From positions 186,001-250,000 of the forward strand of contig NZ_CP035704.1 of assembly GCF_004168365.1 (NCBI RefSeq): 64,000 nt of DNA, read 5' to 3'. Both the position numbers and the translations under genes were made by a program. Source of the stretch: Pseudolysobacter antarcticus. Its GTDB lineage: Bacteria; Pseudomonadota; Gammaproteobacteria; Xanthomonadales; Rhodanobacteraceae. Below are positions 36,361 through 45,344 of the stretch, in pieces. Numbering within the stretch: the stretch's first letter is position 1; each line of letters begins with the position of its first letter. A model generated the notes under the pieces. The model saw only the letters and a program-made list of their open reading frames with translations. It was not told the DNA's origin and did no database searches.

Positions 36361-39012
36361 TCAGTCGAAGCCGTTGGCAAAAATGCCGTCGTTGCCGCTC
36401 AGGTAAACCTGCACCGTACTTTCGATCAGGCCGCCTGACCCGTTGTATTCACCTGAGCTGACTTGCCCGCGTGTACGCAGATAGAAGTTCTGATTCAGCG
36501 GCGGAACGAAGCCGGAATAGCGCCAACCGTTGTTGATGCGCTGCATGGTGCCCACGGCTCCATACGTGCTGCCGGCTAGCGAAAACAGTAGTTGTGGCGG
36601 CAGCGCCAGTTCTGGTCCGGCGCCCGCGCGGTTCCACGTAATCGCGCTGGCGCCGTTGCTGTAGCCCACGATATTTACGGACTGTAACGATGCTTCTGGC
36701 GTGCTCAGTCGTGCGAGGTTATTGCGCGTCAATGCGCCCATGACAGTGAAATTACCTCCCATTACCAGTTTGCCGTCGGCTTGTAGCGCGAGCGCGTAAA
36801 CGTCGCCGTTCGCGTTCGGATCGAATGCCGTATCCACGCTGCCGTCGGCATTCAGGCGCGCGATGTGATTGCGCAAGACACTGCCGCCGCCGTTCGGTGA
36901 CAATGAAGTAAAGTTTCCGCCCAGCAATAGCTTGCCATCGGGCTGCAACGCCAACGCGAAGACAGAGCTGTCTACGTTCGGATTGAATGCTGTATCCAGA
37001 CTTCCATCGTCATTCAGTCGTGCAATGCAATTGCGTGTGACGGCGCTGCCGCCGTTCGGCGACAGTGAGGTAAAGTTGCCGCCAAGCAGCAGTTTTCCAT
37101 CTAGCTGTAGTGCCAGTGCGGATACTGGGGCGTTCGGGTTCGGATTGAATATCGCGTCGACGCTGCCATCGGTATTCAGGCGCGCGATGCGGCTACGCGC
37201 GATGGGGCCGCCGCCGTTCGGCGACAGTGAGGTGAAATAGCCGCCCAGCACCAGCTTGCCATCGGGCTGCAGCGCCAGCGCTATGACGACATCATTCGCG
37301 TTCGGATTAAATGTCATGTCGACAGTGCCGTCGGCATTCAGGCGCGCAATATGGTTGCGCGATATGGCGCCGCCACCGTTCGGCGACAGGGAATTGAAAT
37401 TTCCACCCATCAACACCTTGCCATCAGGCTGCAACGCCAGTGCGGATACTGCGGCGTCCGGGTTCGGATTGAATGCGGTGTCGAGGCTACCATCGGCATT
37501 CAAGCGCACGAGGCGGTTGCGCATGACGGCGGGGCCGCCGTTCGGCGACAGCGAGGTGAAGTTCCCGCCTAGCAGCAGCTTGCCGTCGGGCTGCAACGCC
37601 ACCGCGATGACGACGCTGTTCGCGTTCGGGTCGAATGTCATGTCCAGACTGCCATCGGCATTCAGCCGCGCAATATGGTTGCGTATGATGGCGCCTCCGC
37701 CGTTCGGCGACAGGGCGGTGAAACCACCACCCAGCACCAGTTTGCCATCGGGTTGTACCGCCAACGCGAAGATGTAGTTGTTCGCATTCGGATTTAATAC
37801 GGTGTCCGCGCTGCCATCGGCATTCAGGCGTGCGATGCGGTTGCGTGTGATGGCGCTGCCGCCGTTCGGCGAAAGTGAGACGAAACTACCGCCCATCAGC
37901 ATCTTGCCATCGGGCTGCAGGGCCAGTGCGTATACGCCAGCGCTCGCGCTCGGGTTGAACATCGCGTCCACGCTGCCATCGGTATTCAGACGCGCGATGC
38001 GGTTTCGCGTGATCGCAACGCCGCCGTTCGGCGACAGGGTAGTGAGATCGCCGCTCAGCACCAGTTTGCCATCGGGTTGCAACGCCAGCGCGAACACGGA
38101 GTTGTTCGCCTTCGGATCGAATGCCGGGTCGACGCTGCCATTGGTATTCAAGCGGGCGATAGCGTTGCGCGCAATGGCGCTGCCGCCGTTCGGTGACAAA
38201 GCGGTGAACTGCCCGCCCAGCACCAGCTTGCCATCGAGCTGAAGCGCCAGCGCGAAGACAGCAAAGTTCGCGCTTGGATCGAATGCGTTGTCGACGCTGC
38301 CATCCGCATTCAGGCGCGCGATGTGGTTGCGTGTAAGGGCGCTGCCGCCGTTCGGCGACAGCGAGGTGAAACCTCCGCCCAGCAACATCTTGCCATCGGG
38401 CTGCAGCGCCAGCGCATAAACCGCACCGCTCGCGTTCGGATCGAAGGCCGTGTCGACGCTACCGTCAGCATCGAGGCGCGCGATGCGGTTGCGTATGAGG
38501 GCACCGCCACCGTTCGGCGATAGCGAAGTGAACTGTCCGCCTAACACCAGTTTGCCGTTGGGCTGCAGCGCCAGCGCATTGACGGTGCCGCTTGCGTTCG
38601 GATCGAAGGCTGTGTCCACGCTGCCATCGGCATTCAGTCGCGCGATGTGGTTGCGCAGGTACGCGCCGACTTGGGCAAACGCACCGCCAATCACAATGCG
38701 CCCATCCGCCTGCACGGCGATAACTTGTACGGTGCTGTCCACGTTTGTGGTGGCAAAACTGCCATCCAGACTGCCGTCCGCATTCAAGCGCGCGAGGCGG
38801 CTGCGGGTCTGCCCAGCGATGGTAGTGAAGCTGCCGCCTACGATGGTCTTGCCATCGGGTTGCACTGCCAACGCGAGCACGGTGCTGCTCGCATTCGGAT
38901 CGAAACCATCGTTGGCATTCTGTGCATAGCTAATCGCTGGGATCGCCAGCAATGCCAACAGCCACAGACAAGATCCAGCCAAGAACCCGAAAACGCGTGC
39001 GTACTTCGTCAT
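36361..39012 (-). CDS. Secreted delta-60-type repeat protein, paralogue 3
   Basis: 883 residues from ATG 39012 (MTKYARVFGFLAGSCLWLLA). Same architecture: signal peptide, 14 repeat units, C-terminal domain (LPPQLLFSLAGSTYGAVGT, RINNGWRYSGF) and end YLSGNDGIFANGFD. The repeat units are more diverged from those of paralogues 1 and 2 (DPNASGTVNAL, NPSASAGVYAL), so this is likely the oldest copy. It lies at the promoter-proximal edge of the array and has a longer, partly different upstream region. Confidence 0.92.
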   Translation of the reverse strand: MTKYARVFGFLAGSCLWLLALLAIPAISYAQNANDGFDPNASSTVLALAVQPDGKTIVGGSFTTIAGQTRSRLARLNADGSLDGSFATTNVDSTVQVIAVQADGRIVIGGAFAQVGAYLRNHIARLNADGSVDTAFDPNASGTVNALALQPNGKLVLGGQFTSLSPNGGGALIRNRIARLDADGSVDTAFDPNASGAVYALALQPDGKMLLGGGFTSLSPNGGSALTRNHIARLNADGSVDNAFDPSANFAVFALALQLDGKLVLGGQFTALSPNGGSAIARNAIARLNTNGSVDPAFDPKANNSVFALALQPDGKLVLSGDLTTLSPNGGVAITRNRIARLNTDGSVDAMFNPSASAGVYALALQPDGKMLMGGSFVSLSPNGGSAITRNRIARLNADGSADTVLNPNANNYIFALAVQPDGKLVLGGGFTALSPNGGGAIIRNHIARLNADGSLDMTFDPNANSVVIAVALQPDGKLLLGGNFTSLSPNGGPAVMRNRLVRLNADGSLDTAFNPNPDAAVSALALQPDGKVLMGGNFNSLSPNGGGAISRNHIARLNADGTVDMTFNPNANDVVIALALQPDGKLVLGGYFTSLSPNGGGPIARSRIARLNTDGSVDAIFNPNPNAPVSALALQLDGKLLLGGNFTSLSPNGGSAVTRNCIARLNDDGSLDTAFNPNVDSSVFALALQPDGKLLLGGNFTSLSPNGGGSVLRNHIARLNADGSVDTAFDPNANGDVYALALQADGKLVMGGNFTVMGALTRNNLARLSTPEASLQSVNIVGYSNGASAITWNRAGAGPELALPPQLLFSLAGSTYGAVGTMQRINNGWRYSGFVPPLNQNFYLRTRGQVSSGEYNGSGGLIESTVQVYLSGNDGIFANGFD

Positions 39013-39290
39013 GATGATTTCCCAAGTGGCAAATAACGTTATGCGACGGTCGTTATTTGCGACAGCGCATCTCGGCCAGGCACGACATCAACAGAGTGCT
39101 AGGGATCGATCAGGCTGAAGCTCCGAAAACGATAGTGCACGGGCCGGCAAGTGCTCCATCACATCTGCGTGTCACACAGATACTTGGGGATACGGAAAAT
39201 CTCGTGGCAATGCGACACGCATGGCGTAAGTAATTTGCGCCAGGCGCACATTGGCGAATACGTAGAGGTGGGCAAGGCATCAGATTCTGA
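39013..39290. other. Upstream region of paralogue 3 with two inverted repeats
   Basis: It holds a degenerate copy of the palindrome at 39233-39257 (GCGCCAGGCGCACATTGGCG) and another inverted repeat at 39163-39181 (ATCTGCGTG-T-CACACAGAT). No ORF is supported. Confidence 0.45.
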
Positions 39291-39291
39291 G

Positions 39292-39328
39292 CAAAAAAAA
39301 GGGCGCTCCGTAAAAATACGGAGCGCCC
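39292..39328 (-). terminator. Rho-independent terminator of the Spy-like gene
   Basis: On the minus strand, a 12-bp perfect stem GGGCGCTCCGTA with a TTTT loop is followed by eight T. A textbook intrinsic terminator about 60 bases after the stop at 39391. Confidence 0.92.
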
Positions 39329-39390
39329 GGTCTGGCCATTATCAGTTCAAGTCATGTAGCGGGGAATTGCAATTATTGCCCTGCTGTTTG

Positions 39391-39885
39391 TTACTGTGCT
39401 TTTGCGGCGGCGTGGGCGGCGGCACGATCCTGCATCTGCGCTACATGATCCTGCATCGTCGTCAATTTCTGCAGCATCAAGGTGCGCACCGCGGTCTGCT
39501 GCGTGGCATTCATGGTCTTGTACAAAGCCAGGCGTTGATCACGCAACGCACGCTCTTGAGTGCGACGATCGTCTTCACGTGCATCTTTCTGTTTCGCTAA
39601 TGCGGCGAGATCGACATTCGGCGAATTCAACGCGCTGATGGCGTCATTCAACACACTCGCGCCATTGCTGAACTCCTGCTTGTGCAAGGCTTTTTCCTGC
39701 GTGTTGATTGCATCCCATTGCGTAGCGAGATCGCCGGTCAGTCCGAGTGTTGCTGCGCTGGGTTGGCCATGGCCGTGCATGCCGCCATGATGTCCAATCT
39801 GCGCGCCCTGATCGGCGGCGTATACGGCACCGCTGAGAGCGACGGCGACAGCGAGTGCGCTGAAAATCTTGTTGAACGGTTTCAT
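39391..39885 (-). CDS. Spy/CpxP-like periplasmic protein
   Basis: 164 residues. Signal peptide (FSALAVAVALSGAVYAA), then a His-rich segment (IGHHGGMHGHGQ) and a long helical part (WDAINTQEKALHKQEF, KDAREDDRRTQERALRDQ, YKTMNATQQTAVRTLMLQK). Composition and the MNATQQ segment resemble the LTxxQ repeats of the Spy/CpxP family of envelope-stress chaperones or metal-responsive modulators. The His cluster could bind metal. It is divergent from an OmpR/EnvZ-type pair 185 bases away, so it may be a target of it; this is inference from position. Confidence 0.8.
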   Translation of the reverse strand: MKPFNKIFSALAVAVALSGAVYAADQGAQIGHHGGMHGHGQPSAATLGLTGDLATQWDAINTQEKALHKQEFSNGASVLNDAISALNSPNVDLAALAKQKDAREDDRRTQERALRDQRLALYKTMNATQQTAVRTLMLQKLTTMQDHVAQMQDRAAAHAAAKAQ

Positions 39886-40070
39886 CTGGTTTCTCCAAAC
39901 AATCCCGAATTGGGACGATGCTTATGATCCGCCGAACACATGCGCAGTTCATGTCGTGGTGGCGCGAGAATGCAAGCAATTGCGAGCGGAGCCGGCCTCA
40001 GCAACATTTGCTTACACTTATCTGCGCTGGCGGGTTGCCGTGGCGCCGCGAGTAACGAATAGTGCAGACC

Positions 40071-40844
40071 ATGGAACGCCCTATTGAAACTCAACGTCTA
40101 CTCATCGTCGATGACGATTCGCGTCTGCGCGATCTGCTCGAACGTTACCTCAAGCAGGAAGGTTACGCTGTGCGCGGCGTCGCCAATGGCCGTGGCATGG
40201 ATCAAATGCTGGCCGAGCAGCATTTCGATCTGGTCGTGCTCGATCTCATGTTGCCGGACGAGGATGGCCTGAGCATCTGCCGACGCCTTCGTGTCGAGCA
40301 TCCCGATCTGCCGGTGATCATGCTGACCGCACGAGGTGACGAAGTCGATCGCATCGTCGGGCTCGAACTCGGCGCCGACGACTACCTGCCGAAACCATGC
40401 AGTCCGCGCGAATTGCTTGCGCATATCAGAGCAGTGCTGCGGCGGCAGGTGCGTCCGCACGGCGGTGCGCCGCGCGAAGTTGGTGAGCTGCTGCGATTCG
40501 GCCCGTACACGCTGAATCTTTCCACGCGCACCTTGCAGCGCGATGGTGTTGCCTTGCGTATTACCACGGGTGAATTTGCGGTGCTCGCAGCGCTGGTTAC
40601 GCATCCGCGTCAACCGCTCACGCGCGATCGGCTGATCAATCTGGCGCGTGGTCGCGATCACGAATCGAACGATCGCAGCATGGACGTGACCGTGTCGCGG
40701 CTGCGTCGTCTGCTTGAAGTCGATCCGAAAAATCCTGCGCTGATCCAGACCATCTGGGGCCTCGGTTATGTGTTCGTGCCGGAAGACCCCACCGCGCCCG
40801 GAGCGCTCGCAATAACTGCCGCAGCGCGCGATCCGCTTCCATGA
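40071..40844 (+). CDS. OmpR-family response regulator
   Basis: 257 residues from ATG 40071; GTG 40062 (three residues longer) is also possible. Receiver domain with acidic pocket LLIVDDDS, phospho-acceptor Asp58 in VVLDLMLPDEDG, Thr in VIMLTARG and Lys in YLPKPCSP. The winged-helix DNA-binding domain ends SMDVTVSRLRRLLEVDPKNP and IQTIWGLGYVFVP, closer to OmpR itself than to PhoB types. Its stop overlaps the kinase start (ATGA), so the two are translationally coupled. It probably controls envelope genes, possibly the divergent Spy-like gene. Confidence 0.96.
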   Translation: MERPIETQRLLIVDDDSRLRDLLERYLKQEGYAVRGVANGRGMDQMLAEQHFDLVVLDLMLPDEDGLSICRRLRVEHPDLPVIMLTARGDEVDRIVGLELGADDYLPKPCSPRELLAHIRAVLRRQVRPHGGAPREVGELLRFGPYTLNLSTRTLQRDGVALRITTGEFAVLAALVTHPRQPLTRDRLINLARGRDHESNDRSMDVTVSRLRRLLEVDPKNPALIQTIWGLGYVFVPEDPTAPGALAITAAARDPLP

Positions 40845-42145
40845 GATTCGCGCCACGCACGATCTACGCGCAGCTCGTGCTGCTGCTCGCATTGTTGCTG
40901 ATTGCCACGGCCACACTCACGCACGTTGCGCTGCGTTATTCCGCCGCGCAGCGCTCCAGCGTTGAAGGTTTGTCGCAACAGGTGGTCGCGGCGGTGAGGG
41001 CGATCGAAAGCGGCAATAACAGCGGAAGAAATCCGCCACCCGGAATTCGTTTCGCCGCGATGCCGCGAATGGGTGCGCCGATGGACGGTCCCGACGGCGA
41101 TGCCTCGCCGGACGATTTGCAACACGGCTCGCGATTTCCGTTTCTCGCCGAACTGCGCGATCAGATTTCCGCACAGCTTGATGGTCGCGAAGTGCAGATC
41201 GATCTCGCCCATCGCGGCGTCGCGTGGATTCGCATGAGTGGTGATGATCCGCGCTGGATCGGCGTGGGATTGACGCAATTTCATCATCGTGCGGTCATCG
41301 AATTTTCCGGGCTGGTGCTGGCGATCGGCGGTGTGCTGGTGCTGCTTGCCGCCGGATATTACGCGCGTCGGCTTGGACGATTATTGGGCGAACTCGCCGC
41401 GCAGGCGCCGGCACTCGCGCGTGGCGAACTGCTCACGCCGATCGAAAGCGGGCCGATCGAAGTACGCGCGCTCGGACGTGCGCTGGCCGACAGTTCGCGC
41501 AAGGTCGCCGAGGTCGCGCGCGAGCGCAGCGTGTTGCTGGCCGGCATCTCGCACGACTTGCGCACGCCACTCGCGCGTCTGCAACTCGCACTCGAATTAT
41601 TGCCCGACACCGATCCCGCGCTGAGCGCCGGCATGCAGACTGACATCGTCGAGATCGAGGCGATCATCAGCCAGTTCATCGCCTACGCGCGTGACGAGCG
41701 CGACGAGCCCGAACAGACGATCGACCTCGTCGCGCTGGCGGAATTGCTGCTGCGCACGCCGGGGCGTATCGCCGCCGATTGGAGCATCGTCGCGCCGACA
41801 CGAATGAACGTTCGCGGTCGTCCGCTCGCGCTGAAACGCGCGCTGAGCAACCTGCTGCAGAACGCCGAACGCTACGGCGCTGCGCCGTACGAAATCCTGC
41901 TGCATGAAGTGGCAGCACATGCCGAAGTGATCGTGAGCGATCGTGGCGCGGGTTTGCCGCCGGAGCAGTTACAGCGCGTGCTCGAACCGTTCCAGCGCGG
42001 CGGTGCAAGCCAGGATCAACCGGGCGCGGGTCTGGGGCTGGCAATTGCCGCGCGCGTCGCATCGATGCACGGTGGCGCGCTCGTGTTGCGCAATCGCGAC
42101 GGCGGCGGATTGCGTGCCGAACTGTGTCTCGGTGCAGTGAGTTAG
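40841..42145 (+). CDS. EnvZ-type sensor histidine kinase
   Basis: 434 residues. Membrane helices at about 10-32 and 153-173 enclose a periplasmic domain of about 120 residues with a Pro/Gly/Met-rich loop (NPPPGIRFAAMPRMGAPMDG) near 64-83. A HAMP linker follows, then the H-box LLAGISHDLRTPLARLQ (His238), N-box SNLLQNAERYG, G1 VSDRGAGLPP, F-box LEPFQRGG and G2 GAGLGLAIA. It autophosphorylates and signals to the co-translated regulator. The signal sensed is unknown; the Met/Pro loop might contact metal or misfolded envelope proteins, which is speculation. Its stop overlaps the convergent WYL gene by four bases. Confidence 0.96.
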   Translation: MRFAPRTIYAQLVLLLALLLIATATLTHVALRYSAAQRSSVEGLSQQVVAAVRAIESGNNSGRNPPPGIRFAAMPRMGAPMDGPDGDASPDDLQHGSRFPFLAELRDQISAQLDGREVQIDLAHRGVAWIRMSGDDPRWIGVGLTQFHHRAVIEFSGLVLAIGGVLVLLAAGYYARRLGRLLGELAAQAPALARGELLTPIESGPIEVRALGRALADSSRKVAEVARERSVLLAGISHDLRTPLARLQLALELLPDTDPALSAGMQTDIVEIEAIISQFIAYARDERDEPEQTIDLVALAELLLRTPGRIAADWSIVAPTRMNVRGRPLALKRALSNLLQNAERYGAAPYEILLHEVAAHAEVIVSDRGAGLPPEQLQRVLEPFQRGGASQDQPGAGLGLAIAARVASMHGGALVLRNRDGGGLRAELCLGAVS

Positions 42146-43092
42146 CGCGCGGAAAGCGCGAGCAAGCGCTTGGCGTGAGCATGAACTGCCGCGCGTAATT
42201 CTGGTGGACTGCGTACGTCGAAGTTGCACGGCAAAGACGCGAGCTGACGCGCGAACCAGTCGATGCTGTCGGTGCGTGCACGCAGCAAAACGCCGTCGTC
42301 GCAGACATCGAACAAACCAATACTCGTATTCATTTCGGCGACGGCGGTTTGCAGATCGGTATGCAGCAAAACCTCGACTACGAACGCGCGCGGCACGGTG
42401 GCGATGCTGAAGTTGAGATGCGCCGCGGCGTCGAAATTCTTCGGGCGTTCAAACGCGATATCCAATGCGCGGACATCCTGCATACGATCAAGCCGGAACG
42501 AGCGCAGCGCGCGCCGCAAATGGCACCAGCCGATGACGTACCAACGCCCCGCGCGCCAGGCCAGGCCATACGCATCGAAATCGCGTGCGCTGGCGATGTT
42601 CTGCGGCGTGAGATAACGCATGTGTACCCGATGGCGCGCGTGTGCGGCGCCGCTCAAGATCGCGAGCGTATTGCCATCGCCGATTGGCACGCCTAGGGCG
42701 AGATCGAGCGACACCGTTGCGGACAAGGCGCGCGGCTGCGCCTTCACGCGAGACGGCATTACCCGTTCGAGTTTCGCCTGCGCACTTTCTATCGCCGCAA
42801 TACCGTTGGCGAGTCCCATGCTGCGCGCCGCGAGCAGGCCGACCGACAATGCCAGCGCCTCGTCGTTGTTGAACATCATCGGCGGCAGTTTGAAGCCCGC
42901 GATCAGCATGTACGCGCCGTAACGACCGCGTTCGGCGGTGATTGGAATGCCGATATCTTCGAGCCTCGAAATGTAGCGGCGCAAGGTGCGGCCATCGACT
43001 CCGATGCGTAAAGCCAGCTCGCTGCCGCTCAAACGTCCGTGCGTCTGCAGCAGTTCGAGAACGGTGAGCGCGCGCGTAGTCGGGTGATACAT
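42142..43092 (-). CDS. WYL-domain transcriptional regulator (YafY type)
   Basis: 316 residues. An N-terminal HTH_11 winged helix (TVLELLQTHGRLSGSELALRI, TLRRYISRLEDIGIPI) is followed by a WYL domain (VHMRYLTPQNIASARDFDAYGLAWRAGRWYVIGWCHLRRALRSFRLDRM, shown in part) and a WCX-like C-terminal extension. WYL regulators bind nucleic acid or nucleotide ligands and often act as repressors. It is divergent from the LysE-type exporter 143 bases away, with a palindrome between them, so local control of the exporter and itself is likely. Confidence 0.94.
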   Translation of the reverse strand: MYHPTTRALTVLELLQTHGRLSGSELALRIGVDGRTLRRYISRLEDIGIPITAERGRYGAYMLIAGFKLPPMMFNNDEALALSVGLLAARSMGLANGIAAIESAQAKLERVMPSRVKAQPRALSATVSLDLALGVPIGDGNTLAILSGAAHARHRVHMRYLTPQNIASARDFDAYGLAWRAGRWYVIGWCHLRRALRSFRLDRMQDVRALDIAFERPKNFDAAAHLNFSIATVPRAFVVEVLLHTDLQTAVAEMNTSIGLFDVCDDGVLLRARTDSIDWFARQLASLPCNFDVRSPPELRAAVHAHAKRLLALSAR

Positions 43093-43113
43093 GACGACAG
43101 TCTACGAATAAAC

Positions 43114-43130
43114 AGGGCGAATAACGCCCT
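43114..43130. promoter_or_regulatory. Candidate operator between the WYL regulator and LysE gene
   Basis: AGGGCG-AATAA-CGCCCT, perfect 6-bp arms, 22 bases upstream of the WYL start, in an otherwise AT-rich divergent promoter region. Confidence 0.5.
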
Positions 43131-43235
43131 ATTTAAATTATATCCTGTATCCAGCTCATCACTCGCGAGGACACAGACATGCATAACACGCACTTTCATG
43201 ACGCCCTAAACACAACAATAATCGGTTAAGCGCTG

Positions 43236-43868
43236 ATGTATTCAACGCATTTATGGTTGTTTTTTCTCGTGGTGCTGGCAGTGGTTGTATTGCCGGGTTT
43301 GGACATGGCCTACGTGCTTGGCAGCGCGTTGGTCGGCGGGCGCAAACCCGGGCTCACCGCGGTGGCCGGCATCGTTGCCGGCGGGGTTTGTCATGTGCTG
43401 ATGAGCGCGCTTGGCATCGGTATCGTATTGAAGTTGATCCCCGGTGCATTCAATGCGCTGCTGCTGGTTGGCGCGCTCTACATTGCGTGGATCGGCATCG
43501 CGGTATTGCGCAGTCATGCCGCGTTCGGTTTTTCCGCAAACGCCGATGCGCCCTCGGCATGGATCACCTTTCGCCGCGCCGCATTGACCTGCCTGATGAA
43601 TCCGAAGGCGTACCTGTTCATGCTCGCGATATTTCCGCAATTCGTGCGTGCGGAATACGGGCCGATCTGGCATCAGGCGATCGTGCTCGGGGCGATCATC
43701 GCCTTCACCCAGATCGCGGTCTACGGCTCGCTCGCGCTGGTCGCGAGCGGCGCGCGTGGCTGGCTCGCGCAGCGGCCCAATCTCGGCGTGGCGATCAATC
43801 GCGGCGTGGGTATCGTCTTGATCGCAGCGGCGGTCATCACCGGAATAAATGGCTGGCGCAATCTTTGA
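43236..43868 (+). CDS. LysE/RhtB-family exporter
   Basis: 210 residues with about six membrane helices. The family signature near the N-terminus is visible (VVVLPGLDMAYVLGSALVGGRKPGL), with the conserved MNPKAYLFMLAIFPQF in the middle. Such proteins export amino acids or homoserine-like compounds by proton antiport. The substrate is unknown. Position next to a divergent WYL regulator suggests inducible expression. Confidence 0.95.
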   Translation: MYSTHLWLFFLVVLAVVVLPGLDMAYVLGSALVGGRKPGLTAVAGIVAGGVCHVLMSALGIGIVLKLIPGAFNALLLVGALYIAWIGIAVLRSHAAFGFSANADAPSAWITFRRAALTCLMNPKAYLFMLAIFPQFVRAEYGPIWHQAIVLGAIIAFTQIAVYGSLALVASGARGWLAQRPNLGVAINRGVGIVLIAAAVITGINGWRNL

Positions 43869-43994
43869 GCATAGGCTCGTTTCGATGGATGCGGCCATGG
43901 AATCCGCACGCTTGCCGCGGCATGCAGCGATGTCCGCATCAAACAGTGTTTCGCGTTTACACTGGGCGTCAGAGGTTAATACGAGGATTCACCC

Positions 43995-45089
43995 GTGGTG
44001 ACGAATTTGCGACCGATTTCATCGCACTGTCGTGACGACCTGCGTACAGGTTTTTTGCGTGGTTTGGCGACACTCGCCTTGGTCACAAGCGCGAGCGTCA
44101 GTGCGGGCACGTATTGCGTACACAATGCTGGTGAGCTGCAAGCGGCGCTGGTCGATGTCGGCAACCTCGGCATCGCCAACGGCCACGCGAATACGCTGCT
44201 ACTCACTAGCGGCACCTTCGTCGCTACGCCGACGTTTTTCGTCAATCAAACCTCGGGTTTCGAGATCGATATGAGTGGCGGCTACGATGCGACGTGCAGC
44301 ACGCATGATCGCACGCCGGGTGCTACCAAGCTTGACGGCGGCGGTGTGACCCAGGTGTTGAACGTGCAGACCAACGGCATATTCTCGCTGACCCACATTA
44401 CCATTCAGAACGGCTTGCACAATGGCTCAGCCGGCGGCGGCGCACAGATTTATCTCGCGCCACCGCAGCCGTCCAGTAATCCTGACGCGGTGGTTACGCT
44501 CGACGACAATATCGTGCGCAACAATTCCACGACCTATGCCAGCGGCGGACTCACCGTGTACGGCAAAGGCACGTTGCATTTCGACAACAATTTGTTCGTC
44601 GGCAACACCGCGCCCAATGCTGCGGCATGGGCGATATCGATGGATCAGGGCTCGGTGGTCTATGTCAGCAACAACACCATGACCGGCAACACCAATACCA
44701 GCACCGGCGCACCGACCAGCTCGATCAACTCGGGCGGGACGATCGCTGCTTACCTGGTCAACAATATCAGTTACGCCAACACCGGCGCCTACGATTTTTA
44801 TATTGGCGTGAACACGGCGCAGTTGTTCAACAACGATTACGCCGCGCTGAGCGGACTAGTCGTAGCCAGCAGTAGCGGTAATGTCATCGGCATTGATCCG
44901 CAGTTCGTGGGCGCGGGCGATTACCACCTGCAGGCCACTTCGCCATTGCTCGATATCGGCCTGTTGTCAGTGCCGGGCGGATTGCCCGCGTTGGATATCG
45001 AAGGCCACTCGCGCACGTTTGCCAACAAGATCGATCTCGGTGCTTATCAGCACGGCGACGGGATTTTTGCGAACGGTTTCGAGTTGTAG
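43995..45089 (+). CDS. Secreted beta-helix protein, choice-of-anchor-Q-like, NGF-type C-terminus
   Basis: 364 residues; GTG at 43995 (or 43998) follows GAGGA. A signal segment lies at about 20-37 (LATLALVTSASVSAG). The central part is a parallel beta-helix (TLDDNIVRNNS, LHFDNNLFVGNTA, VVYVSNNTMTGNT). The C-terminal region GAGDYHLQATSPLLDIG ... LDIEGHSR ... IDLGAYQHGD matches choice-of-anchor-Q architecture. It ends HGDGIFANGFEL, like the delta-60 paralogues though unrelated in fold. No enzymatic motif is seen. Probably surface-exposed or secreted. Confidence 0.9.
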   Translation: MVTNLRPISSHCRDDLRTGFLRGLATLALVTSASVSAGTYCVHNAGELQAALVDVGNLGIANGHANTLLLTSGTFVATPTFFVNQTSGFEIDMSGGYDATCSTHDRTPGATKLDGGGVTQVLNVQTNGIFSLTHITIQNGLHNGSAGGGAQIYLAPPQPSSNPDAVVTLDDNIVRNNSTTYASGGLTVYGKGTLHFDNNLFVGNTAPNAAAWAISMDQGSVVYVSNNTMTGNTNTSTGAPTSSINSGGTIAAYLVNNISYANTGAYDFYIGVNTAQLFNNDYAALSGLVVASSSGNVIGIDPQFVGAGDYHLQATSPLLDIGLLSVPGGLPALDIEGHSRTFANKIDLGAYQHGDGIFANGFEL

Positions 45090-45344
45090 TCGCACACGAT
45101 TTCGGCGGATCGGTAGCGCGAAAAACGATCGACAAAATCCGCTATTCTCGGATGCGTGCAAGGCGCGGAAATATTTGGTTTTGCACACAAGGCTCGCGCT
45201 GGATCACATAAGACATTCGCTCGCGCTAGTGCGCTTCAATAGCTGAATTTTCAATCCATGTCTTTAAGGATTCATACTTATACAATCTCGCGCCGTACGT
45301 CAGGTTTTTCGAACGACGCGAGCCGGTAGCCCTTCTATCCATTG

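Noticed and set aside
30598-39012. CRISPR-like array of regularly spaced repeats
   Set aside because: The roughly 165-bp periodicity is protein-coding repeat units in long open frames, not short identical repeats with unique spacers.
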